From contig JBKQMG010000275.1 in NCBI GenBank assembly GCA_052146815.1, positions 1 through 64,000 on the forward strand: DNA of 64,000 nucleotides, written 5' to 3'. Origin of the DNA: DATJZH01 sp052146815 (GTDB taxonomy: Bacteria; Actinomycetota; Actinomycetes; Streptosporangiales; Streptosporangiaceae). Below the pieces are notes generated by a model that was not told where the DNA came from, made no database searches, and saw only the letters and a program-made list of their open reading frames with translations. Positions 18,413 through 30,020 of this stretch are shown here, in pieces. How positions within the stretch are numbered: the first letter of the stretch is position 1; the number at the start of each line of letters is the position of its first letter. Made by a program: the position numbers and the translations under genes.

Positions 18413-19014
18413 CAGCTCACCCCCATGCAGTCACGCATCCGGATGAGACCGTCACGGATCCGGGTCTTGATCGTGCCGAGCGCGACATTCAGCAGGCTGG
18501 CCACCTCGCTGTAGGTGTAGCCCCCGTAATACGCCAGTGTGATGGACTCGCGCTGGGTCTCCGTCAGCGTGTCCAGGCAGCGCCGTACCCGCTCCCGGTC
18601 CAGGCTGGCTTCCACCGCCTCGGCGACCTCATCGGCGGGAACAGTGACCGAAGCCGTCGCGGACTTCTGATCGCGCTGGGCCTCAGCGGCAGCCGAGCGC
18701 ACCCGGTCCACCGCGCGCCGGTGCGCGATGACCATGACCCAGGTCTGCGCGCTGCCCTTGGCCGGGTCGAACCGGGAAGCCCGGCGCCAGACCTCAAGCA
18801 GCACCTCCTGCGCGACTTCCTCGGACTGGGCCGGATCTCGGAGCACCCGGCAGATCAGGCCGTAAACAGGCCCGGCGAGCTGGTCATAGACGGCTTCGAA
18901 GGCCGCCTCGTCGCCCCGGGCGACGCGCGCCAGCATGTCGTTCAGGCCACCGTCGGCAGGCTCCCCGCCGGACCGGGGGACGGGCCTAGGCGCGCGCATA
19001 TCGCCTGTCGTCAT
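18409..19014 (-). CDS. sigK: ECF RNA polymerase sigma factor, SigK-like
   Basis: A 201-residue group-4 sigma factor. Region 2 reads VYGLICRVLRDPAQSEEVAQ and SAQTWVMVIAHRRAVDRVR; region 4 reads TLTETQRESITLAYYGGYTY and LLNVALGTIKTRIRDGLIRM. The ATG at 19014 (MTTGDMRAPR) is chosen because longer in-frame starts lie in promoter-like DNA. The downstream overlapping rskA and the fasciclin gene facing away on the other side match the SigK-RskA-MPT70/83 arrangement of mycobacteria. The regulon is probably small and includes the fasciclin gene. Confidence 0.9.
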   Translation of the reverse strand: MTTGDMRAPRPVPRSGGEPADGGLNDMLARVARGDEAAFEAVYDQLAGPVYGLICRVLRDPAQSEEVAQEVLLEVWRRASRFDPAKGSAQTWVMVIAHRRAVDRVRSAAAEAQRDQKSATASVTVPADEVAEAVEASLDRERVRRCLDTLTETQRESITLAYYGGYTYSEVASLLNVALGTIKTRIRDGLIRMRDCMGVSW

Positions 19015-19084
19015 ATCTGTTATTCGAGCCACAGGCGGCCGCGGATCGGTCCGAGACCATGCCGGATTTCCTTCCTCACTCTGG

Positions 19085-19113
19085 CCCAACCCGCAGGCCG
19101 GGGGGCTCCGAAT
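19085..19113 (+). promoter_or_regulatory. Candidate SigK-type promoter for the fasciclin gene
   Basis: CCCAAC at 19085-19090 and CCGAAT at 19108-19113 are separated by 17 bases. As I recall it, the mycobacterial SigK consensus is CCATCC-N17-CCGAAT, so the -10 element is identical, the spacing is the same and the -35 is a partial match. The element points at the fasciclin lipoprotein gene starting near 19176. On the other strand a weaker CGATCC-N15-TCGAAT lies upstream of sigK, which could allow autoregulation. Confidence 0.45.
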
Positions 19114-19175
19114 AAAGCCCGTGATAACCCCCTGCAGCAATGATCTTACGTATCGTACAGCTAAGAGATGATCTT

Positions 19176-19823
19176 GTGAAATCTCGTGTCATGGCCACCG
19201 CCGTCGTGGCCGCCGGCCTCAGCCTGGGGGCCGCGGCCTGCGGTTCGAGCGGCACGGCGTCGAGCGCGGCCTCGAGCCCGGCTTCGCACGCCTCGGCCTC
19301 TCCGAGCATGAGCAGCGGGGCGGGCGGCAGCGCGGCCTCGGCGACCGCCAAGCCCTTCGGCATGGGCTGTGCGAGCGTGCCCAAGAGCGGGCCCGGCAGC
19401 TTCAGCGGAATGACCGCCGATCCGGTCGCCACGGCCCGCCTCGCACAATCCCGCGCTGTCGGACCTCGCCGGCGCGGTCAAGAATGCGGGCCTGGTGGGG
19501 GCGCTCAACTCTGCCCCTGGTCTCACGGTCTTCGCCCCCGACAACGCCGCGTCCGCCAAGCTGCCCAGGGCCACGCTGAACAAGGTGATGGCCGACAAGG
19601 CGAACTGGTCAAGATCCTCGCCTACCACGTGGTCACCGGCCAGAAGACGCCCGCTGACCTGGCCATGGGCACGCCCCTGAAGACCCTCGAAGGGGGCACC
19701 GTCAAGCCGGCCAAGATGGGCAGCGGCTACGACATCAACTCGGCGCAGGTGGTCTGCGGCAACGTCAAACCCTCGAACGGCGCCATCTGCATCATCAACA
19801 GCGTCCTGATGCCGTCCTCGTGA
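19176..19823 (+). pseudogene. Fasciclin-domain lipoprotein (MPT70/MPB83-like), with two compensating frameshifts
   Basis: Three consecutive frames reconstruct a lipoprotein of about 215 residues: a signal with LSLGAAAC, a Ser/Ala-rich linker, then a FAS1 domain. The frame changes near 19435 (one extra base in a CCC run) to read ASHNPALSDLAGAVKNAG and APGLTVFAPDNAASAKLP, and changes back near 19604 (one base missing) to LVKILAYHVVTGQKTPADL and the end ICIINSVLMPSS. The two shifts cancel, so the gene could be intact with sequencing indels, or a recent pseudogene. The start is GTG 19176 or ATG 19191. Fasciclin lipoproteins are surface-exposed adhesin-like proteins and are classic SigK targets. 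Confidence 0.8.
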
Positions 19824-19893
19824 CCCGCATGGCAGCTCTCCGCCCTTAGTTCATCCGCCCTTAGTTCAGGGGTAGTGCTTCCGCGCTGGCCGC

Positions 19894-21354
19894 TCAGCCG
19901 AGGCGGCGCAGCGCTGCCCCGACCTTGGCCGTGCTCCAGTGCGGGTGGCTGGCGGTCACCGCGAGCTCGGGGACGAACTTCAGCGCGTTGACCGTGCCCA
20001 CGCCCGACGCCAGGTCGTAGCCGCGCCGGGCCCGGAAGCCGGTGACCGTGTGCAGCTTGCCGCCCTGGCGGAACGAGACGGTGTTGTTGCCGCTCACCAC
20101 GTCGACGAGGCCGTGGGCCCGCAGCGCGGAGAGGCGGTAGAGGGCCGGGTTGATCAGCCCGAGCGGGTGACCCGCCACCTGATCGGCGAGCGCGACGATG
20201 CCGGCGAATTCCGGCGTGGCCTCGCTGGTCCCGCAGGCCGGGTACCAGCCCGCCTTCTGCCCGGCGAAGCTCTGGTACATGTCCGCCGCGCCGTTGCAGG
20301 CACCGCTCATCGAGATGTCGGGCACCCCGCGGCGGCCGCCCACGACGGCCCGCACGCCGTTCTGGTAGCCCGGCCGGCCGAAGATGACCGACTTGCCGCC
20401 GCCGCCCGCCAGCGGGTTGGGGCCCTTGTTGCCCGCGATGAACTCGCTGGTGGGCACGTTGTAGGTGTCGTTCCAGACCGACGGGGTCCTGACGGGGTGA
20501 CCCGCGGCATCGAGATGCAGCCGGAGGCCGCCGACCCCGGTCACCAGCGGGTCGCTGTCCGGCCAGGACGTCACCGGGTGCAGGTAGTAGGTGGAGCCGT
20601 TGTACTCCACATCGGCCGCGCCGCTGTCGCCCGAGGCCGCGAGCATGGTGACGCCGGCGCGAGCAGCCGCGGTAATGGACCCGCGCAGGGACAGCAGCCG
20701 CTGCGGCGTGGCGAAGGTCTGCTCGGTGGCGCTGAAGCTCTGGCTGATGACCCCGCCGAGGTGATGGCTGATCACGTACTTCTCTGCCGTGACGATCCGC
20801 GGGAAGCCGGTCCGGCCCTCGTTCTCCGATGTCGGCGTCTCGACCAGCAGGATGTTCGCCTGCGGCGCGATCGTGTGGGCGTACTCGACGTCCAGCTCGG
20901 TCTCGCCGGCCCAGCCCGCGCGGTTGCTGTTGGGCCGGTATGGCGCGACCTTGCCGGCGGGCTGGATGATCTTCAGGGACGGCGGCGCCGGCAGGTGCGC
21001 GGCCCGGTCGAAGAACGCGAGGTCGCGCCGGACGGTGGGGGAACCGTAGGAGTCGACGATGACGATGGTCTGGCCCCGGCCGGTCACGCCCTTGCGGTAG
21101 AGCGCCGGCAGGTTGAAGGCCTGCTGGATCTGGCCCGGCCGATAGCACGCGATCTTGTAGTGCTTCTCGCAGTACGCGGTGCTGGGGGCGACGGCCAGGC
21201 CGCCGCCGATGTGCGCCGCGTCCGGGCTGATCAGGACCACGGGCGGCCGGGCGGCCGCCGGCGCGGCGGCGGGCGCGAGCATGCTCGCGCCCGTCAGAGC
21301 GCTGGCGAGCGCGAGTGAACCTGCGGCTGCCACGGCAGGCCGGGATAGGCGCAT
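19894..21354 (-). CDS. Secreted S53-family (sedolisin) peptidase
   Basis: A 486-residue protein with a signal peptide ending near AAPAAA (residue 35). The serine-carboxyl catalytic set is visible: Glu151 and Asp155 in AGETELDVEYAH, the oxyanion Asp243 in AASGDSGAAD, and Ser377 in CGTSEATPEFAG. A C-terminal calcium-site-like region follows (INPALYRL, then SGVGTVNALKF). The usual long pro-domain is largely absent, so the zymogen mechanism may differ from typical sedolisins. These enzymes degrade protein at acidic pH outside the cell. Confidence 0.88.
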   Translation of the reverse strand: MRLSRPAVAAAGSLALASALTGASMLAPAAAPAAARPPVVLISPDAAHIGGGLAVAPSTAYCEKHYKIACYRPGQIQQAFNLPALYRKGVTGRGQTIVIVDSYGSPTVRRDLAFFDRAAHLPAPPSLKIIQPAGKVAPYRPNSNRAGWAGETELDVEYAHTIAPQANILLVETPTSENEGRTGFPRIVTAEKYVISHHLGGVISQSFSATEQTFATPQRLLSLRGSITAAARAGVTMLAASGDSGAADVEYNGSTYYLHPVTSWPDSDPLVTGVGGLRLHLDAAGHPVRTPSVWNDTYNVPTSEFIAGNKGPNPLAGGGGKSVIFGRPGYQNGVRAVVGGRRGVPDISMSGACNGAADMYQSFAGQKAGWYPACGTSEATPEFAGIVALADQVAGHPLGLINPALYRLSALRAHGLVDVVSGNNTVSFRQGGKLHTVTGFRARRGYDLASGVGTVNALKFVPELAVTASHPHWSTAKVGAALRRLG

Positions 21355-21536
21355 GAGATCTCCACGCAGCGGAACACGGGATTCCGCTGCAGACTCGGGT
21401 GCATCCTCGGCGCTGGCCGGGCGTCACCGCTGATGGACTGGCAGGCAATACTATCGCCGCATTCGCGGCTTTCGGCAAGAGCCAAGATCACCCGGCCAGC
21501 GTAGCGTGGGAGCATCGCGGACCGGAAGAAGGCCAG

Positions 21537-21791
21537 ATGAAGCTTAAGCTCGACCTGCATGAGATCTACAACCGGGGCCAGGATATTGACCGCGCCCTCA
21601 GGGACATCATCGATGAGGCAGTGCAGAAAAAGGCGCCGCTTGTGGAGATAATCCCCGGCAAGGGCTCAGGGCAGCTGAAGAAGCATGTGCTCCGATTTCT
21701 GGACCAGAAGGAAATCAAGGCGCTCTACCACCGGGTAGAGAAAGACTCAAAAAATTTCGGCCGCGTTTTCGTGCACTTCCGCTGGAAGTGA
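21537..21791 (+). CDS. Small stand-alone Smr-domain protein
   Basis: An 84-residue protein starting at an ATG behind GGAAGAAGG. LDLHEIYNRG, IIPGKGSGQLKKHVLRFL and VFVHFRWK are the pattern of the Smr (small MutS-related) domain, with the LDLH and GxGxG-like loops. Stand-alone Smr proteins are nucleases or RNA/DNA-binding proteins, but the role here is unknown. Its base composition is clearly less GC-rich than its neighbours and it is Lys-rich, which could mean constraint on a highly expressed small gene or transfer. Confidence 0.75.
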   Translation: MKLKLDLHEIYNRGQDIDRALRDIIDEAVQKKAPLVEIIPGKGSGQLKKHVLRFLDQKEIKALYHRVEKDSKNFGRVFVHFRWK

Positions 21792-22412
21792 TCATTTGCT
21801 GGTCACGCCGGGCAGCACAGGCTGGGCGCGTCCGGTGTACTTAAGGGGCCTCCGGCGCAACTTAAGGGGCCGTTGTGAACTTCCGGCGATTACGGCCGGT
21901 GCCCGCTGACGGGACCTTACCAGGACCTGACGAGCCGCCCGGCCGCAGCGGCCGCTTCCTGGCGGCCAGCGAGCGCGGCAGTCCTGCGGTCAGGCGGGCG
22001 GCCCGGACGAGACGAGGAGGCTTGCGGTGACGCGGTGCGCGAGCCGGCCACGGCTCAAATGCGGCGAAATAGTTAACGTCCGCGCATACCCAGGTGACAC
22101 CCATTCTCCGCTCCCCCGAGCGCAGCCCGCCGTAATACCCCCGCGGCGGCGGCTAATTCCCTGCGGCAATGGTTCCATGTCGCTCCGGGCAATGTCCAGC
22201 TCCGGGTAGCCGGGAAAGGCACGTGTCGCGCCAGGTGACGGCTAAGTTTTGTTAATGAATCCGCGCTGACCAGCCGGGCCCGGCCGCGAGGCGCTGATCC
22301 TTCTCCTGCTGACCGCCATTTCAGGGCGCGAGCGCGGGCCGGCCGCTGCGGCCGGGTGCATTCGGCGCCGTGCCCATGACCGCGGACCGGCGTTTCGTGG
22401 GAGAATGGCGGC
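21792..22412 (+). other. Intergenic region without a convincing gene; holds a spaced direct repeat
   Basis: No frame in this 620-bp stretch looks coding on composition or similarity. The one structured signal is the direct repeat at 21839-21871, listed separately. The region ends with the upstream sequence of the small membrane protein gene at 22413. Confidence 0.5.
21839..21871. repeat. Two 12-bp direct repeats on a 21-bp period
   Basis: ACTTAAGGGGCC occurs at 21839-21850 and exactly again at 21860-21871. The 21-bp spacing equals two helical turns, so a protein bound to both would lie on one DNA face. The core holds the palindrome CTTAAG. This could be an operator for either flanking gene, but no regulator can be named. 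Confidence 0.5.
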
Positions 22413-22808
22413 ATGAAGTTCCTTATCCGGGTACTGATCACCGCGGCCGCCGTCGGCCTCGCGACCGCGGTGGTGCCCGGCATCGAGCTCACCGCGGCCA
22501 GCACGACCTCTAAGGTCTTCACCCTGATCGTCGTGGCCCTGATTTTCGGCGTGGCGAACGCCGTGCTTAAGCCGATCATCAAGGTCATCGGCTGCCTGTT
22601 CTACATCCTGACCCTCGGCCTCATCGGCCTGGTCGTCAACGCCCTGCTGTTCTGGCTGACCAGCTGGGCGGCCGGCCAGCTCTCGCTGCCGTTTCACATC
22701 ACCGGCTTCTGGGCCGCCTTCTGGGGCGCCCTCCTGGTGAGCGTGGTCGGCTGGCTGCTCAACATGATCTTCGACGACCACCGCGAGGGGAACGCCGCCG
22801 CGCGGTAA
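22413..22808 (+). CDS. Phage-holin-like (PF04020) small membrane protein
   Basis: A 131-residue protein with four membrane spans. FLIRVLITAAAVGLATAVV, FGVANAVLKPIIKVIG, LTLGLIGLVVNALLFWLTS and FWAAFWGALLVSVVGWLLN fit the YvlD/PF04020 family, widespread in actinobacterial chromosomes outside phages. The role is unknown, possibly in envelope homeostasis. There is no phage context here. Confidence 0.82.
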   Translation: MKFLIRVLITAAAVGLATAVVPGIELTAASTTSKVFTLIVVALIFGVANAVLKPIIKVIGCLFYILTLGLIGLVVNALLFWLTSWAAGQLSLPFHITGFWAAFWGALLVSVVGWLLNMIFDDHREGNAAAR

Positions 22809-22889
22809 GTCTGCCCGGATCCGTGTGTCGCATCCCCTCGGCCGCGCGGCCCCTGTTCACCGGCCGGGCCCCGGCCTACCCTGCTGATC

Positions 22890-25082
22890 ATGCAGAACGG
22901 CGCCTCTGGCCACATCCTGCGGCGCGCTCGCCGCCGCCTCTCCCGACAGACCGCCCGCCGAGCGCGCACCGCCGCGGCGGCTGCCCTCCTGGCGGCCGCA
23001 GCCGTCCTGGTCCCTGCCCTGGTCACGGTGCCCGCAGGGGCGTCGGTCACCGCCGGCACGGGCGGGAGGCAGCCGGCCACCGGGCCGGGCGCGGCCACCG
23101 GACCGGGCGCGCCCGAGAGGGCGGCCGGCGGCGCGGGCCCCGCCGCACGCTCCATCCGGCTCGGCTCGAGCACCGTCCGCCGCTGCGCGACCAGGCCGCT
23201 GACCTACTGCGGCGCGGTCGCCGAGCCGCTCGACTACTCCCGGCCGGCCGCGAGCCCGCGCATCCGCATCGGCTTCCGCTGGCTCCCCGCGACGGGGCGC
23301 GCACGGCCGCGGGGCACGATCCTCGCCGTGGAAGGGGGCCCCGGCTATGCCTCGACCGGCTCGCAGTCCCTGTACCAGGCGATGATCGGGCCGCTGGCGC
23401 GCACGCGCAGCCTGCTGCTCGTCGACCTGCGGGGCACCGGCACCTCCGCGCCGGTGAAATGTCCGGGCCTGGAGCATTACGGCCGGCCCCAGCACCAGTA
23501 CGGGCCCGCGTTCAACCGCCTGGTCGCCGACTGCGGCGCGCAGCTGAATCACACCTGGCGCTACCGCCACGGCGGCTGGGTGCACGCCTCCGGCCTGTTC
23601 AATACCGCCTACTCCGCGCGGGACGTCTCCCGGCTGCTGCGCGCCCTGCGCCTAGGCCGGGCCGACCTCTACGGCGATTCCTACGGCAGCTGGTTCTCCC
23701 AGGTGTTCGCCTCCCGCTACCCGGGTCAGCTGCGCTCGGTCACCCTCGACTCCACTTACCAGGTCCTCGGCCTCGACCCCTGGTACACCACGACGGTCGT
23801 CACCGCGCGGCGCGCGTTCAGCCAGGCCTGCGCCCGGTCGGCGGCCTGCGCGGCCGCCGCGCACGGCTCGGCGTGGGCGCTCATCTCCGCCCTGGAGCGC
23901 AGGCTGGCCAGGACGCCGGTGACCGGTGAGACCACGACGGCAGCAGGGACCAGGGGCCGGATGACGGTCACCGCGGAAACGCTGGTCAACCTGGTCAACA
24001 ACGCGGGCTTCGACCCCGTCGTGTACCGGGACCTCGACGCGGCCGCCCGGGCACTGCTGCACCAGGGCGACAGTGCGCCGCTGCTGCGGCTGGCGGCCCT
24101 GTCCACCGGCTTCGACGACACCAACGAGCCGCTCGACGGATTCAGCGACGGGCTGTATTTCGCGGTGTCCTGCACCGATTACGTGCAGCTGTTCAGCCGC
24201 AGCGCCCCGCCGGCCGTGCGAGCGCGCCAGTACCGGGCCGCCCTGCGCCGCGAGCCGCGGGCCGCTTTCGCGCCGTTCAGCGTGAGCCAGTGGACGCGGA
24301 TGGACCAGTACACCGAGGCTTACAGTGCCTGCCTGCGCTGGCCGGCGCCGAGCCCGGCGATCACGCCGATCAGCCGGCGCCCGCCGCTGGTCCCGGCCCG
24401 GCTGCCCGTGCTCATCCTGTCCGGCACCCTCGACTCGCTCACCCCACGGCTGCACGGCGCGACGCTGGTGGCCCGGCAGATGGGCCCGTCGGCCAGGCTG
24501 GTCACGGTGGCCAACCTGACGCACGTCACCCTGCAGGACGCGGACGACGCCTGCCCGGCGGCCATTTACCGCCGGTTCGTCCGCGACCCGGCCGGCCTGC
24601 CGCGGGAGAACACTTCCTGCGCCGCCGCGGTGACGCCGGTGCACGCTGTCGGCACCTACCCGCGGCGCCTCGCCGGCGCGGTCCCGGCGATCGCGCGGCC
24701 TGGCAACACGGCCGGCCGCCAGGCCCGGCAGGCGGCGGCGGTCGCCCTGGCCAGCGTGGGCGACGAGATCAGCCGGTGGCCGCTGCTGTCCGGCAGCACA
24801 GATCGCGGCCTGCTCGGCGGCCGGATCAGCTTCTCGACGGGCGCCCGGCTGCGGATCTCGCTGCGCGGCGTCCGGTGGGTCGCCGATGCGACGATCGACG
24901 GCGCCGCCTGGTGGAACCAGGCCTCGGGCCGGGTCATCGCCCGGCTGACCGTGCACCCCCGCGGCGGCGCCGCGGTCGCGCTCACCGCCCGCTGGCTGGC
25001 GTTCGGCGCGCAGGACCAGCTGGCCGCCATCACCGGCTCGCAGGGTCACCGCAGGCTCGTCGCCGTGGCACCGGCGCCGTGA
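22890..25082 (+). CDS. Secreted alpha/beta hydrolase (tripeptidyl-aminopeptidase-like)
   Basis: A 730-residue protein with an Arg-rich signal peptide (LLAAAAVLVPALVTVPAGAS). The catalytic fold follows: oxyanion segment VEGGPGYAS, LLVDLRGTGTSAP, nucleophile Ser264 in YGDSYGSWFSQV, acid Asp in SGTLDSLTPR and His in NLTHVTLQD. The order and the TAP-like C-terminal block match secreted actinobacterial tripeptidyl aminopeptidases or S33-type peptidases. An extra, beta-rich C-terminal extension of about 200 residues is unusual for that group. Its stop overlaps the next gene (a DNA methyltransferase) by 4 bp. Confidence 0.82.
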   Translation: MQNGASGHILRRARRRLSRQTARRARTAAAAALLAAAAVLVPALVTVPAGASVTAGTGGRQPATGPGAATGPGAPERAAGGAGPAARSIRLGSSTVRRCATRPLTYCGAVAEPLDYSRPAASPRIRIGFRWLPATGRARPRGTILAVEGGPGYASTGSQSLYQAMIGPLARTRSLLLVDLRGTGTSAPVKCPGLEHYGRPQHQYGPAFNRLVADCGAQLNHTWRYRHGGWVHASGLFNTAYSARDVSRLLRALRLGRADLYGDSYGSWFSQVFASRYPGQLRSVTLDSTYQVLGLDPWYTTTVVTARRAFSQACARSAACAAAAHGSAWALISALERRLARTPVTGETTTAAGTRGRMTVTAETLVNLVNNAGFDPVVYRDLDAAARALLHQGDSAPLLRLAALSTGFDDTNEPLDGFSDGLYFAVSCTDYVQLFSRSAPPAVRARQYRAALRREPRAAFAPFSVSQWTRMDQYTEAYSACLRWPAPSPAITPISRRPPLVPARLPVLILSGTLDSLTPRLHGATLVARQMGPSARLVTVANLTHVTLQDADDACPAAIYRRFVRDPAGLPRENTSCAAAVTPVHAVGTYPRRLAGAVPAIARPGNTAGRQARQAAAVALASVGDEISRWPLLSGSTDRGLLGGRISFSTGARLRISLRGVRWVADATIDGAAWWNQASGRVIARLTVHPRGGAAVALTARWLAFGAQDQLAAITGSQGHRRLVAVAPAP

Positions 25083-26344
25083 ACCGTTCCGCCCGCCTGG
25101 TGACCGTCTCGCCCGGATCAATGCCGCCCGGTTCAGCGGCGCACAGTGCCGGGCCGTGGACGGTCGTCGACTTGTTTTCCGGCGCGGGCGGCATGAGCTA
25201 CGGATTCCGGGCGCATCCCGGTTTCCGGGTCGGCGGCGCCGCCGACGCCCAGGTGGGCAAGCCCAGCACCGGCCGCGGGAACCTCGGCTGCAACGCCTCC
25301 TACTACGCCAACATCGGCATCCGCCCGGTCGAGGCTGACCTGGCCACCGCCGACCCGGCCGGCGTCTGCGCCGCGATGGGCCTGCCCGCCGGGCAGGTCA
25401 CCGTCCTCGCCGCGTGCCCGCCGTGCACCGGGTTCTCCCGGACGCTGGCGCACAACCACGTCCGCGACGACGCGCGCAACAGCCTGGTCGGCCAGGTCAG
25501 CCGGTACGCGCGCGTGCTCGCGCCTGAGATCATCCTGGTAGAGAACGCCCGCGAGCTGGTGACCGGCCGGTTTTCCGGGCACCTGCGCGGCCTGCTGGCC
25601 GATCTGACGGCACTCGGCTACGACGCAGGCGCGGCGACGCATTTCCTCAGCGACTTCGGCCTGCCGCAAAAGCGCGAGCGCGCGCTGGTGATCGCGGTCC
25701 GCCGGCCGCTGCCCCGGCGGGATCTGGCCGACCTGTGGCGAGGGCTGCGGGTCAGCCACAAGGCGACGCACGTCCGGCGCGCCATCTGGGAGCTGCCGCC
25801 CGTGGCCGCCGGGACCGCCCATCCCGGCGACCGGCTGCACGTGTCCCCGGCACTGACCTCGGAGGTCAACCGCCGCCGTCTGGCGGCGATACCTCGCGAC
25901 GGCGGCAGCTGGGCGACTCTGGCCGGGCACCCGGACACCGCCCAGCTGCTGACTCCCGCGATGCGGCGGCGGGCGGAAGCCGGGGACTTCGGCAGCCATC
26001 CCGACATCTACGGGCGCCTGTGGTGGGACCGGCCCGCCGTCACGATCAAGCGCGAGTGCGGGCATATCGGCAACGGCCGGTACGCCCACCCGGAGCAGGA
26101 CCGGCTGCTCACCGTCCGGGAGATGGCCCTGCTGCAGGGCTTCCCGCGCGGCGCGACGTTCACCGGCCCGCTGTCGAACATGTACCGGCACATCGGCGAC
26201 GCTGTGCCGCCGCTGATCAGCTACCAGCTCGCGGCCTTGTGCCGGTGGATTCTGACCGGCGAGCGGCCCGCCCCCGACCAGCTGATCCTGCCCGGCTGCC
26301 CGCTGATCCCGGGCGACGTGGAAATCGCCCCGGCGCAGTGCTGA
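25079..26344 (+). CDS. DNA (cytosine-5) methyltransferase, solitary
   Basis: A 421-residue protein with all the key C5-MTase motifs: I TVVDLFSGAGGMSYGF, IV AACPPCTGFSR with catalytic Cys116, VI LVENARELV (Glu155), VIII PQKRERALVIAV, IX LTVREMALLQGFPRGATF and X IGDAVPPLISYQLA. It transfers a methyl group from SAM to C5 of cytosine at an unknown site. The GTG start lies in the GTGA overlap with the hydrolase stop, so the two genes are co-translated. No restriction endonuclease, Vsr or specificity gene is nearby, so it is an orphan methylase, possibly regulatory. Confidence 0.9.
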   Translation: MNRSARLVTVSPGSMPPGSAAHSAGPWTVVDLFSGAGGMSYGFRAHPGFRVGGAADAQVGKPSTGRGNLGCNASYYANIGIRPVEADLATADPAGVCAAMGLPAGQVTVLAACPPCTGFSRTLAHNHVRDDARNSLVGQVSRYARVLAPEIILVENARELVTGRFSGHLRGLLADLTALGYDAGAATHFLSDFGLPQKRERALVIAVRRPLPRRDLADLWRGLRVSHKATHVRRAIWELPPVAAGTAHPGDRLHVSPALTSEVNRRRLAAIPRDGGSWATLAGHPDTAQLLTPAMRRRAEAGDFGSHPDIYGRLWWDRPAVTIKRECGHIGNGRYAHPEQDRLLTVREMALLQGFPRGATFTGPLSNMYRHIGDAVPPLISYQLAALCRWILTGERPAPDQLILPGCPLIPGDVEIAPAQC

Positions 26345-26465
26345 GGACGCCGCCGGAGCGCCGCCCTGGCTGCGCGCACTGCGGACGGGCGATCCGGCGG
26401 CCGCGGCGCGGCGCCGGGCGGCCCGCGGCATGCATCATCACGGCAAACCTGGGCAGTCTTGTGTC

Positions 26466-27233
26466 ATGGCGCCCAATCCCCCCGGCGGCCAGGTCGTCAC
26501 GCCCGTGCCAGGGCCCGCGCGATCCCCCCGGCGCCTCGGGTCACGCGCGGTGGCGGTGCTTGCTCTCGCGGCGGCGGTCGCCGTCGTCGTGGCCGTCGTG
26601 CACGCGGCCGCGCCCGCCCGCGGCGCCACCAGCCGGGGCGTCGACCTCGCCGCCGGATCGGTGCGCGCCGTCAACTTCCAGGGCGTCCCCGGCCGGATCG
26701 TCATCACCGGCGCGAGCGTCCGGCAGGTCCGCCTGACCGGGCAGCTGCACTGGACCGGCCGCGCGCCCGCCGTCACCGCCCGGCTGAACCGGGGCACCGG
26801 GGTGCTGACGCTGGCTTTCCGCTGCGTCCGGGCCAGCCCGTGCACCGAGAACTGCCGCCTGGTCCTGCCGCAGCGCACCGCCGTTACCGTGCGCCAGCCG
26901 TCCGCGGATGTCGTGCTGGCGGACCTGGCCGGCCCGGTGAGCATTACCGCGCGCAGCGACGACATCGGCGCCACCGGCCTGCGCTCGCCCTCGCTGACCG
27001 CCTCGATCACTTCCGGCCACCTGACCGGGGTCTTCAGCGTCCCGCCGCGCCGCATCGCGGTCACCCTGGCCAGTGCCCAGGCCACGCTGCGGCTGCCGGT
27101 GACGGCCTGCTACGCCGTGACCAGCCGGGTCACCAGCGGCTACGTGCATGTCGGGGTCCCGCGCTCAGCGACCGCGTCCGACTCCGTGACGGCCAGCATC
27201 GACTCCGGAGAACTCGAGCTGCAGCCGCGCTGA
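26466..27233 (+). CDS. DUF4097-like beta-strand-repeat membrane protein
   Basis: About 255 residues: a short Pro-rich cytoplasmic N-terminus, one membrane span (AVAVLALAAAVAVVVAVVHA), then an extracellular beta-solenoid-like domain with alternating ITGASVRQVRLTG and SITARSDDIGATGLRSPSLT segments typical of DUF4097/putative adhesins. Two Cys (RASPCTENC) lie in the domain. The ATG at 26466 is preferred to the one at 26430, which would add a His-rich leader with no ribosome site. The function is unknown. Confidence 0.65.
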   Translation: MAPNPPGGQVVTPVPGPARSPRRLGSRAVAVLALAAAVAVVVAVVHAAAPARGATSRGVDLAAGSVRAVNFQGVPGRIVITGASVRQVRLTGQLHWTGRAPAVTARLNRGTGVLTLAFRCVRASPCTENCRLVLPQRTAVTVRQPSADVVLADLAGPVSITARSDDIGATGLRSPSLTASITSGHLTGVFSVPPRRIAVTLASAQATLRLPVTACYAVTSRVTSGYVHVGVPRSATASDSVTASIDSGELELQPR

Positions 27234-27344
27234 GCCCGCCGAGCCAAAATTTCGGCGCGAATCCGCTGTTATATGGTCATCACTCGGTGAGCGACCCCTC
27301 GGGGGCGGGGCAGGAGGAGAGAACACCATGGGGGAGCACCGCTG

Positions 27345-30019
<2,675 letters not shown>

Positions 30020-30020
<1 letters not shown>

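Noticed and set aside
22413..22808. Holin-like protein as evidence for a prophage
   Set aside because: The PF04020 family is a common chromosomal membrane protein and no phage gene is near.
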